A DNA stretch of 14,718 nucleotides, from assembly GCA_023412435.1 (NCBI GenBank), contig JAEYNS010000035.1, forward strand, positions 1 to 14,718, in the 5' to 3' direction. Under the pieces are notes generated by a model. The model made no database searches. It saw only the letters and a program-made list of their open reading frames with translations, and was not told the DNA's origin. Shown one piece after another: positions 6,826 through 13,972 of the stretch. This DNA is from Actinomycetes bacterium (GTDB lineage: Bacteria; Actinomycetota; Actinomycetes; Propionibacteriales; Propionibacteriaceae). Within the stretch, counting starts at the first letter, position 1; each line of letters begins with the position of its first letter. Made by a program: the position numbers and the translations under genes.

Positions 6826-9065
6826 GCATCGACCTCGGATCCGCTCGCATCCTGGTGACGGGCGCCACCGGCTTCGTCGGCCAGGCGGTGCTGGAGCGCT
6901 TGCTCACCGGGCACCCCGGCACCACCATCACCGTGCTGGTCCGCCCGAAGGGGACGATGACCGCGCAGCGCCGGTTCGAGGCGCTGCTGCGCAAGGCCGT
7001 GTTCGCGCCCTGGCTCGAACGGGTCGGGGAGGACGAGGCTCGCAGGGTGGTCGCCGAACGGGTCCGGATCGTCGAGGGCTCGCTCGGCGAGCTCGGCCCC
7101 GACCCGGACAAGCTCGACCTGGTGCTGCACTCGGCCTCGTCGGTGAACTTCGACGACCCCATCGACCGCGCCTTCGCCACCAACGTGTCGGGGGTGGCGA
7201 AGCTCTACCAGGCCCTGCTGGCTGCCGGCGCCGACCCGCACGTCGTGCACGTCTCGACCGCGTACGTCAACGCCGCCCGCAAGGGCCTGGTGACCGAGAC
7301 CCCGGTCGACCACGACGTCGACTGGCGGTTGGAGGAGCGCGCCGCGCTGACCGCCCGGGAGCGCGTGGACGAGGCGTCCCGCCGACCGTCCCAGCTGCGC
7401 CAGTTCCTCAAGGCCGCCCAGCAGGAGGTGGGCAAGGTCGGACCGCTGGCGGTCGCGGAGACCACCGAGGCCTCCCGAAGGGCCTGGGTGGACGAGCAAC
7501 TGGTCGAGCACGGAAGGGCGAGGGCCCAAAGCCTGGGCTGGACCGACGCGTACACGTTCACCAAGGCTCTCGCCGAACGGGTCGCCGAAGAGCTGTGGCT
7601 GGGCAACGGGCACCGGCTCAGCGTGGTGCGCCCGTCCATCATCGAGAGCGCGCTGCGCCACCCCTACCCTGGCTGGATCGACGGCTTCAAGGTGGCCGAC
7701 CCGCTGATCCTCGCCTACGGCAAGGGCCAGCTGCCGGAGTTCCCCGGGCTGCCGGACAGCGTGCTGGACGTGGTGCCGGTCGACTTCGTGGTCAACGCCA
7801 TGCTGGCGGCTGCCGCGACCCCGGCGCCCCGCGATCGCGCGCGGTACTTCCACATGGGGTCGGGGGCCACCAACCCGCTGCCCTTCCACCAGATGTACGA
7901 CAGCATCCGCAGCTACTTCCTCCAGCACCCGATCCCGGGCGCGAACGGGCCGACCCGGGTGCCGCCGTGGCAGTTCCCCGGCGGCGTCCGGTTCGAGAGC
8001 TCGATGAAGCGCAAGCAGATCGGGGCGAAACTGGCGGCTGGTGCGGTGTCCCGGCTGCCCGCGGGCGACCTGACCAGGGGGTGGCTGGAGAAGCTGGACG
8101 GGGCGACCCGTGACCTCGGCCTGCTGCGGAAGTTCTCCGAGCTCTACCGGGCCTATGTGCAGTCAGAGGTGCTGTTCGACGACACCAGCACCAGGGCGCT
8201 GCATGCCGGGATCGCCGCGGGGCCGGATGACGACGCCGGCTTCGACGTCGCCGGGATCGACTGGCGCCACTACCTCATGGAGGTGCACCTGCCCTCCATC
8301 ACCACGATCACTCGCGCCTTCTCCTCGCGCACCGGCAAGGGCGAGCGCCCCCGCCGTCCGCTCAGCACCGGCGACGACGTGGTGGCGGTGTTCGACCTGG
8401 AGGGCACGGTCCTGCACGCCAACCTCGTCCAGCAGTACCTGTGGCTGCGGCGCGCCGAGCACGACGCCACGGCGCTGCCGCGGGAGGCCACCAAGATCCT
8501 CGCCCTGCTACCCCGCTACCTGGCCGCCGAACGGCGGGACCGCAGTGAGTTCATCCGCAGCTTCCTTCGCCTGCACAAGGGGATGCGGGTCGACGACATC
8601 CGGCGGTACACCGAGGGCCCGGTCGGCCGCCGGCTGCGCGGCCACCTGCTGAGCGAGGCGCTGGACCGGGTGGCGCAGCACCGCTCGGCGGGGCACCACA
8701 CCGTGCTCGTGACCGGCGGCGTCGACCTGCTGGCCGACATCGCCGCTCCCTACTTCGACGAGGTGGTGGCCAGCGGCCTGCACGCCGAGGACGGGGTGCT
8801 CACCGGCTTCCTTGCCTCCCCTCCGATCGTCGGAGAGGCCCGGGCGGCCTGGCTGAAGAGCTACGCCGACGCCCACGGCTTCGACCTCGACAAGTCCTAC
8901 GGCTACGGCGACAGCCAGGCCGACACCTCCTGGCTCCAGCTGCTCGGCAACCCGGTCGCCGTCAACCCCGACCAGCGCCTGTTCAAGGTCGCGCGGGACA
9001 AGCGGTGGGAGGTGGCGGTCTGGAGACGGACCAGCAACGGCCACACCCCGGGCCGGGGACTGTGA
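6822..9065 (+). CDS. Fatty acyl-CoA/ACP reductase fused to a HAD-IB phosphatase domain
   Basis: A 747-aa two-part protein. The N-terminal part (about 1-500) is a fatty acyl reductase of the NAD_binding_4/male-sterility type. It has the Rossmann loop G14-A-T-G-F-V-G20, S145 in VSTAYV, the catalytic Y244-T-F-T-K248, and family blocks PGWIDG (283-288) and VPVD-x-VVNA (from 318). About 85 residues are inserted between S145 and Y244. Such enzymes reduce activated fatty acids with NADPH to aldehyde or alcohol. The C-terminal part (about 515-747) is a HAD-IB hydrolase: D525-L-E527-G-T, T631, K679 and G-D697-S-x-x-D701, ending with V-A-V-N-P-D as in HAD-IB proteins. The usual second Asp of motif I is Glu527. 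GTG 6822 overlaps the previous TGA and has AAGGAG 11 nt upstream. The HAD domain's substrate is unknown; a lipid phosphate is a guess. Confidence 0.85.
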   Translation: MSIDLGSARILVTGATGFVGQAVLERLLTGHPGTTITVLVRPKGTMTAQRRFEALLRKAVFAPWLERVGEDEARRVVAERVRIVEGSLGELGPDPDKLDLVLHSASSVNFDDPIDRAFATNVSGVAKLYQALLAAGADPHVVHVSTAYVNAARKGLVTETPVDHDVDWRLEERAALTARERVDEASRRPSQLRQFLKAAQQEVGKVGPLAVAETTEASRRAWVDEQLVEHGRARAQSLGWTDAYTFTKALAERVAEELWLGNGHRLSVVRPSIIESALRHPYPGWIDGFKVADPLILAYGKGQLPEFPGLPDSVLDVVPVDFVVNAMLAAAATPAPRDRARYFHMGSGATNPLPFHQMYDSIRSYFLQHPIPGANGPTRVPPWQFPGGVRFESSMKRKQIGAKLAAGAVSRLPAGDLTRGWLEKLDGATRDLGLLRKFSELYRAYVQSEVLFDDTSTRALHAGIAAGPDDDAGFDVAGIDWRHYLMEVHLPSITTITRAFSSRTGKGERPRRPLSTGDDVVAVFDLEGTVLHANLVQQYLWLRRAEHDATALPREATKILALLPRYLAAERRDRSEFIRSFLRLHKGMRVDDIRRYTEGPVGRRLRGHLLSEALDRVAQHRSAGHHTVLVTGGVDLLADIAAPYFDEVVASGLHAEDGVLTGFLASPPIVGEARAAWLKSYADAHGFDLDKSYGYGDSQADTSWLQLLGNPVAVNPDQRLFKVARDKRWEVAVWRRTSNGHTPGRGL

Positions 9066-9085
9066 CCCACTGACGGAAGGGACCC

Positions 9086-9880
9086 ATGGCGTTCGACATC
9101 GACCAGTACGCGCAGGCCTCGACCGAGGTGACCTGGCAGGACCTCGACTTCGACGCCTTCGCCCAGGCGCCGCTGCCCGAGGTCACCCTCCGCACGCTCA
9201 GCTACATGTGTGCGGTCGAGTACCACACGGTCTGCTACCTGCGCGACCTGCTGGTGACCCCGTCCCACAAGGAGCGCGACGTGAACGCGTTCATGACGAT
9301 GTGGAACCGCGAGGAGTTCTGGCACGGCGAGGCGCTGGCCGCCGTGCTGGAACGGCACGGGATCACCGTCGGCTACGACCGGCTGAAGGCTGGCCGGATC
9401 AAGCTGGCGTGGCGCGACCGGCTGGCCCCGCTGCGGCAGTCGATCCTCGGCAACATCGTCGGTGAGGACTACATCGCCGTCCACATGAGCTGGGGGGCGG
9501 TCAACGAGTGGAGCGCGGTGGCTGCCTACCGGCGGCTCGCGGCGCTGGAGGACCACCCTGCCCTGTCCCCGCTGCTGCAGCGGATCGCCCAGCAGGAGAC
9601 GAAGCACGTCGCCTTCTACGCCACCCAGGCCCGGAAACGGCTGGAGAAGAGCACGGTGGCCCGCAAGCTCACCCGGCTGGCGCTGACCAGGGCCTGGGAG
9701 CCGGTCGGCTCCTCGATCTCCGAGCCGCAGGACGTCCGGCACGTGATGAGCCACCTGTTCGGCAGCCCCGACGGCCTGGACGAGATCCGCCGAGTGGACG
9801 CCAACATCGCCAGGCTGCCCGGCATGGAGGGACTCACGATCGTGGAGGACGCGCTGCGCAGGCGGGGTGTCGCCGCCTGA
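9086..9880 (+). CDS. Ferritin-like / acyl-ACP-desaturase-like diiron protein, complete ligand set
   Basis: A 264-aa helical protein with the two-ExxH diiron pattern of the ferritin-like superfamily: E45 (V-E-Y-H), E77-F-W-H80, E141 (V-N-E-W) and E171-T-K-H174. The spacing and the E-E-x-x-H-G and Q-E-T-K-H-x-x-F-Y contexts most resemble the soluble acyl-ACP desaturase family (EENRHG and DEKRH in plant enzymes), but at 264 aa it is shorter than those. It probably binds two irons and activates oxygen; candidate reactions are desaturation, hydroxylation or aldehyde oxidation on a fatty acyl chain. ATG 9086 has GAAGGGA ending 3 nt upstream, 20 nt after the reductase stop, so it is the third gene of the operon. 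It ends about 20 bp before the convergent tRNA-Thr. A general diiron oxidase of unknown substrate is the safe reading. Confidence 0.82.
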   Translation: MAFDIDQYAQASTEVTWQDLDFDAFAQAPLPEVTLRTLSYMCAVEYHTVCYLRDLLVTPSHKERDVNAFMTMWNREEFWHGEALAAVLERHGITVGYDRLKAGRIKLAWRDRLAPLRQSILGNIVGEDYIAVHMSWGAVNEWSAVAAYRRLAALEDHPALSPLLQRIAQQETKHVAFYATQARKRLEKSTVARKLTRLALTRAWEPVGSSISEPQDVRHVMSHLFGSPDGLDEIRRVDANIARLPGMEGLTIVEDALRRRGVAA

Positions 9881-9899
9881 GGCGGACGAGGACAAAGAG

Positions 9900-9972
9900 A
9901 GCCACCTTGGGGAATCGAACCCCAGACCTGCTCATTACGAGTGAGCCGCTCTGCCTACTGAGCTAAGGTGGC
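9900..9972 (-). tRNA. tRNA-Thr (anticodon CGU)
   Basis: A full cloverleaf is readable on the minus strand: 7-bp acceptor stem GCCACCT/AGGTGGC, D stem GCTC/GAGC with GG in the loop, anticodon stem GCTCA/TGAGC with loop CTCGTAA (anticodon CGT, reading ACG), 5-nt variable loop, and T arm TGGGG-TTCGATT-CCCCA. The discriminator base is T and CCA is not encoded. A T-rich stretch follows the 3' end. The gene is convergent with the diiron protein gene. Confidence 0.97.
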
Positions 9973-10000
9973 GCGGCCCGGCAGGCCGGACCGGACCACA

Positions 10001-10006
10001 ACTATA
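10001..10006 (-). promoter_or_regulatory. -10 element of the tRNA-Thr promoter (TATAGT)
   Basis: TATAGT on the minus strand matches the sigma-70 -10 consensus at five of six bases and is a rare AT-rich spot in this DNA. It lies about 28 nt upstream of the mature tRNA 5' end, after the stop of the upstream hydrolase gene, so the tRNA probably has its own promoter. The -35 is weak (TTCGGT with a 19-nt spacer at best). Confidence 0.6.
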
Positions 10007-10050
10007 GGGTCACCCGGCCGGATCGACCGAACCGGCCGGCCCGGGGCCGG

Positions 10051-11628
10051 TCAGGTGCAGACGAGCCCGTCGTCGGGGAGCGTCCCGTCCACCAGGTAGT
10101 CGACCACCGCCCGGTCGACGCAGGACGACTTGCCGCCGTAGCTGCCGTGCCCTTCCCCGTCGTAGGTGAGCAGCACGCCCGACTCCAGCTGCTCGGCCAT
10201 CGTCTGCGCGTGCTGGTAGGGGGTGGCGTTGTCCCCGGTGCCGCCGATCACCAGGATCGGGTCGGCGCCTGCCGCGCGCAGATCGAGTTGCGGGGCGGGC
10301 CGGACCGGCCACAGCGTGCAGGTGAACTGCGGGCCGAAGTAGCGTCCGAAGATCGGCGCCTTGCCCTGGTCCTCACCCCAGACCGCCTCGGCGTCGAGCA
10401 CCCCGTCGTCGAGGTGGTCGAGACAGCTGATCGCGGGAAAGGCGTAGAACATCGGCGAGTACTGACCGTCCTCGTCGCGGGCGTTGAGCTGGTCGGCGGC
10501 CCACAGCAGCGCCTCGCCGCTGCCCTCGATCGCCCAGCCGGTGTACGCCGCGAGCGCGGGCCAGGCCTGGGTGCCGCCGTACAGCAACTGCGCGACACCC
10601 TCGACGGCCAGCGACTGCGTGAGTCGCCGGCCCCTGACCTCGAGCGGTTCGGCGTCGAGGTCGTCGAACAACCCCGTGATGCTGGCGAGCACCGCGTCGC
10701 GGGTGGACCCCAGGACGCAGTTCGTCCGGGCGCACCAGTCGGCGAAGTTGCCCAGCGCCAGGTCGAAGCCCATCGCCTGGATCACGTCGTCGGAGTCGGT
10801 GATGTTCACGGCGGCGTCCAGTACCAGCCGGCCGACGCTGAACGGGAACAGTTCGGCGTAGGTGGCGCCGAGCTCGGTGCCGTAGGAGTACCCGAAGAAG
10901 TTGAGCCGCTCGTCGCCGACCAGTTGGCGCATCAGGTCGAGGTCGCGGACGGTCTCGATGGTGGAGATGTGCGCGAGCAGGGACCCGCTGTTCTCCCAGC
11001 AGGCCTTGCCGAACTCGAAGGTGGCCCGGATCAACTCGGTGCGCTCGTCGGTGTCGTCCGGCGAGGCATCCAGGGCTTCGAGTCGCTCGGTCTCGGCATT
11101 GCCGTAGCAGCGCACCGGCGTCGACCCCCCGGTGCCGCGGGGATCCCAGCCGACGATGTCGTACTGCTCGAGGCCGTCCCGCGCGAAGCCGGCCGCCAGC
11201 CCGGTGCCGGGTGCGCCCGGCCCGCCGGGGTTGACGAACAGCGAGCCGAGCCGGGGCTCGGCGGTGGCCGGGCGGCGGGCCAGCGCGAGGGTGATGGCCT
11301 GGCCGGCGGGGTCGGCATAGTCCAGCGGCACCATGATCCGGGCGCACTCCAGCCCTGACCCGCAGGCCGTCCAGGTCAGCCGCTGGGCGAGGTAGCCGTC
11401 CAGCCCGTCACCGGGGGGCGCGTCGGCGAAGCCGTCCGGCCTCACCCCGGGGTCGGGGAAGCGGGGACGATCCACCGCAGGGCCCGGCTCGGTCGAGACC
11501 GTCACACCGCCGATCTCGACCGGCGTGGCGGTCGCCGTCGGGCTGGGCACGATGGTCGGGAAAGTGCAGCCGGTCGCGACCAGCGCCACCGCCAGGGCAC
11601 CGACGAACTGACCCACCCTCCACTTCAC
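10051..11628 (-). CDS. Lipoprotein alpha/beta hydrolase, S33 / tripeptidyl-aminopeptidase (TAP-like) family
   Basis: A 525-aa secreted hydrolase. The signal peptide (about 1-20) ends at A-T-G-C21, a slightly unusual lipobox, so the protein is probably membrane-anchored on the outside. The alpha/beta-hydrolase triad is visible: S248 in G-Y-S-Y-G, D466 in G-T-G-D-N-A-T-P and H494 in G-E-G-H-G. The NPGGPG oxyanion-region motif typical of this family is present, and the C-terminal part with D466 and H494 looks like the TAP-like domain. Family members cleave N-terminal tripeptides or act as esterases; the substrate here is not determinable. The GTG start at 11628 has no ribosome site, but TAGGCT ends 7 nt upstream, which points to a leaderless mRNA. 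It follows the DoxX gene by 50 bp and precedes tRNA-Thr. Together with tmk-holB nearby, this is an actinobacterial type of arrangement. Confidence 0.88.
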   Translation of the reverse strand: MKWRVGQFVGALAVALVATGCTFPTIVPSPTATATPVEIGGVTVSTEPGPAVDRPRFPDPGVRPDGFADAPPGDGLDGYLAQRLTWTACGSGLECARIMVPLDYADPAGQAITLALARRPATAEPRLGSLFVNPGGPGAPGTGLAAGFARDGLEQYDIVGWDPRGTGGSTPVRCYGNAETERLEALDASPDDTDERTELIRATFEFGKACWENSGSLLAHISTIETVRDLDLMRQLVGDERLNFFGYSYGTELGATYAELFPFSVGRLVLDAAVNITDSDDVIQAMGFDLALGNFADWCARTNCVLGSTRDAVLASITGLFDDLDAEPLEVRGRRLTQSLAVEGVAQLLYGGTQAWPALAAYTGWAIEGSGEALLWAADQLNARDEDGQYSPMFYAFPAISCLDHLDDGVLDAEAVWGEDQGKAPIFGRYFGPQFTCTLWPVRPAPQLDLRAAGADPILVIGGTGDNATPYQHAQTMAEQLESGVLLTYDGEGHGSYGGKSSCVDRAVVDYLVDGTLPDDGLVCT

Positions 11629-11635
11629 GGACGCA

Positions 11636-11641
11636 AGCCTA
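11636..11641 (-). promoter_or_regulatory. Putative -10 of a leaderless promoter for the S33 lipoprotein hydrolase
   Basis: TAGGCT on the minus strand is followed by 7 nt and then the GTG start codon. This places the expected transcription start at or within a base of the start codon. No Shine-Dalgarno sequence is present. Leaderless genes with TANNNT about 7 nt before the start codon are common in actinobacteria. Confidence 0.55.
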
Positions 11642-11678
11642 GCCAGCGGCCACGACCGAACGGCGGGGGCGGACCTGC

Positions 11679-12683
11679 TCAGGCCATCTGCCGCTCGGCC
11701 TTGTCCCGCACCCTGGCGGTACGGAAGCTGCGGTCGACGCTCCAGCCGCCCGCCCCGACCAGCAGGAAGAGCAGCCCGACAGCGGCCAGCAGCAGTTCCA
11801 GTTCACCGAGGAAGCCCGCCTGGCCGGGGACGAAGGGGCTCCACGGACCCCACATCACGAAGGCGAGCACCCCGCCGGCGATCAGGAGGATGCCGAGCCC
11901 TGCCACCCTGGTCAGCAGGCCGAGAATCAGCGACAGGGCGATCAGCAGGTGCGCGGCGCCGGTCACGATCGCCATCACCTGCGGGTAGGGGATCAGCGTC
12001 TGGGCGAACTGCTCCTGGGTCTCGACGAGGTTGGTCAGCATCGTGATACCGCGGACGGTGAAGATCGCCGCCACCACGAGCCGCAACACGAAGAGCCCGA
12101 GCGAACCGGCGAACCTGTCGTTCGTCCGCTGCTTGATGACCACCGGTTCGGGCGCCACCACAGGGACCGGCGCGGTGGCGGCGAAGGCCGCCTCCCTGGC
12201 CTCCTTGCGGGCGGCCCGCTCGGCGGCCAGCTTGCGCGCTTCGTCCGACAGCGGCTCGACCTCGGTCTCCTCCGACACCGGCGAATCGCGGAAGATGGCG
12301 TGGTCCGGGCCTGCGGCCCCCGCCCCCGGCAGCGCAACCGTCTCCGCGGTCGGGTACGGGTCGGTGGACGCCAGGTCCGGTGCCGGGGCGGGCGTGGTGG
12401 CAGGCCCTGGCGCGGGTTCGGGTTCGCTCACCGGGTCGACCGGCGGCTCGTCCACAGGGGTCGGCTCGGGCTCGGGGACGGCGACGACCGGCTCGGGCTC
12501 GGGAACCGGACCGGGGGCTGGTTCCTCGCTGGCCTGGTGGTGGGTGGCGTCGTCGTCGTCGACCAGGCGGGGGTCGACCTCGGCCGCGTAGTCCTCGACG
12601 CTGTCGGGCTGCGGCGCCCAACGATGACCTTCGGTGGGTTCCTCGACGGCAGGCTCTCGTGCTGGCTCACGCTGCTCGGTCAC
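11679..12683 (-). CDS. DoxX-family membrane protein with long acidic proline-rich N-terminal extension
   Basis: A 334-aa protein in two parts. Residues about 193-317 form a DoxX domain with four hydrophobic helices (about 195-217, 233-256, 259-279, 294-312); DoxX proteins are small membrane proteins linked to redox or thiol metabolism, mostly of unclear function. Residues 1-190 are a low-complexity, strongly acidic cytoplasmic-type extension with Pro-Glu repeats (about 53-105) and a charged Arg/Ala/Glu helix (about 146-170). This exceeds the usual family length of about 130-180 aa. GTG 12683 is preceded by AGGAAGGA with 8 nt spacing. The frame stays open far upstream, through the antisense of nothing real and the alternative frame of holB, but that extension has no support. 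The gene is 117 bp downstream of holB and 50 bp upstream of the S33 hydrolase gene. Confidence 0.8.
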   Translation of the reverse strand: MTEQREPAREPAVEEPTEGHRWAPQPDSVEDYAAEVDPRLVDDDDATHHQASEEPAPGPVPEPEPVVAVPEPEPTPVDEPPVDPVSEPEPAPGPATTPAPAPDLASTDPYPTAETVALPGAGAAGPDHAIFRDSPVSEETEVEPLSDEARKLAAERAARKEAREAAFAATAPVPVVAPEPVVIKQRTNDRFAGSLGLFVLRLVVAAIFTVRGITMLTNLVETQEQFAQTLIPYPQVMAIVTGAAHLLIALSLILGLLTRVAGLGILLIAGGVLAFVMWGPWSPFVPGQAGFLGELELLLAAVGLLFLLVGAGGWSVDRSFRTARVRDKAERQMA

Positions 12684-12723
12684 TGGGGAAGTCCTTCCTG
12701 CAGACTTGCTCACGCCTATCAAA

Positions 12724-12761
12724 ACACCCGCTGCGGTGATCCTTACCCAACGACACCCGCT
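12724..12761. repeat. Direct repeat ACACCCGCT, two copies, upstream of the DoxX gene
   Basis: Copies at 12724-12732 and 12753-12761 are perfect 9-mers, 29 bp start to start. They lie in the 116-bp gap between the holB stop and the DoxX start, where the DoxX promoter would be. They could be regulator half-sites or chance. The rest of the gap shows no clear promoter or terminator. Confidence 0.3.
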
Positions 12762-12799
12762 TCGCCGTCCGGATGCGTCCCGGCACGGGCACCGATCGG

Positions 12800-13972
12800 T
12801 CAGCGCCCGCCCGGGGTGGCCAGCGACAGCATCAACGACTCCATCGCCAGCAGCGGTGCGACGTTGGTCTCCAGCGCGGTGCGGCAGGCGAGGATGGCGT
12901 CCAGCCGCTGGATGGTGGCGGCAGGGGTGAGCCGGCCGGCGAGGTCGCGCAGCGGCTCGGCGAACTCGGTGTTGATCAGCTCGTGCCGTGCCCCGGTCTG
13001 CAGCACAAGGACGTCGCGGTAGTACGACGTCAACTCGGTCAGCACGCGGTCGAGGGCGTCGCGCTGCAGCCGCTTGGCGCGGAGCTTCTGCTCGTCCTCG
13101 AGGGCGTTCAGGGCGGCCTGGGCATTGCGGGGCCTGGCGCCCCTGGTGGACATGCCGAGCGCTTCGGCCAGCGCCGCCCTCTCCCGGGTGTCCAGTTCGG
13201 CGGTGACCTTCGCTGCCTCGTCGGTGGCCGACTGCACCAGCGCGGCGGCCGCGGCCAGGCACTCCCCCAGAGAATCGAGACGCTGCGGGACGGCGAGCAC
13301 CCTGGCGCGCTGTTCGCGGGCGCCCGGGTGGCGGGCCAGGGCGCGGGCGCGCCCGATGTGGCCCTGCGAGACCCGGGCGGCAAAGCCGGCGGTGTCGGGG
13401 TCGATCCCGTCGCGACGCTGCAGCAGTTCGGCGATCGCCCTCTCGTTGGGGGTGCTCAGCTCGACCCGCCGGCAGCGGGAGCGGATGGTGACGATCACGT
13501 CGTCGGCGCTCGGCGCGCAGAGCAGCCAGACGGTCCGGGGCGCGGGCTCCTCGATCGCCTTCAGCAGGGCGTCGGCGCCGCGTTCGGTGACCCGGTCGGC
13601 GTCTTCGACGATCAGTACCTGGTAGCGGCCGAGGGTCGGTGTCATGGCGGCCCTGCGGACCAGGTCGCGGACCTCGTCGACCCCGATCGACAGCTTCTCG
13701 GTGCGCACCAGCGTCACGTCGGGGTGGGCGCCCGACAAGGTAGTGGTGCAGGAGCGGCAGGTGCCGCAACCGCCGTCGGGGCACTGCAGCGCCGCAGCGA
13801 AGGCGCGGGCTGCGTTGGAGCGCCCCGACCCGGGTGGGCCGGTGACCAGCCAGGCGTGGGTCATCGCGTGCCGGCCGCCGCTGACCGCGCGCTGCAGGGT
13901 GGCGACCACCCGTTCCTGACCGATCAGTTCGGCCCAGACCCCCTCGGTGAGGGGGGTCGTCGCGGTGTCCAC
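12800..13972 (-). CDS. holB: DNA polymerase III subunit delta' (clamp-loader)
   Basis: A 390-aa clamp-loader subunit that helps load the beta clamp at replication forks. Seen in order: a degenerate P-loop G45-P-P-G-S-G-R51-S with Arg in place of Lys, the zinc-binding cysteines C64, C69, C72 and C75, the VEDADR Walker-B-like segment, the K-A-I-E-E-P-A-P block, and the I-x-S-R-C-R sensor-1 region. The Arg substitution is expected because delta' does not hydrolyse ATP. The helical collar domain fills the C-terminal part. GTG 13972 directly follows the tmk stop (TAG then GTG, no gap), and no clear ribosome site is seen, so translation is probably coupled to tmk. Confidence 0.93.
   Translation of the reverse strand: MDTATTPLTEGVWAELIGQERVVATLQRAVSGGRHAMTHAWLVTGPPGSGRSNAARAFAAALQCPDGGCGTCRSCTTTLSGAHPDVTLVRTEKLSIGVDEVRDLVRRAAMTPTLGRYQVLIVEDADRVTERGADALLKAIEEPAPRTVWLLCAPSADDVIVTIRSRCRRVELSTPNERAIAELLQRRDGIDPDTAGFAARVSQGHIGRARALARHPGAREQRARVLAVPQRLDSLGECLAAAAALVQSATDEAAKVTAELDTRERAALAEALGMSTRGARPRNAQAALNALEDEQKLRAKRLQRDALDRVLTELTSYYRDVLVLQTGARHELINTEFAEPLRDLAGRLTPAATIQRLDAILACRTALETNVAPLLAMESLMLSLATPGGR

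Noticed and set aside
9900..9972. Attachment-site duplication of the tRNA-Thr 3' end
   Set aside because: Only short matches such as GGGGAA were seen (near 5742); no copy long enough to be an integration repeat.
12684..13784. N-terminal extension of the DoxX frame across the gap and into holB
   Set aside because: The extension is another-frame translation of holB; GTG 12683 has a good ribosome site and holB has clear motifs in its own frame.
13820..13845. Arg in place of the P-loop Lys in HolB as a sign of a defective protein
   Set aside because: Delta' subunits do not hydrolyse ATP and degenerate P-loops are normal in this family.
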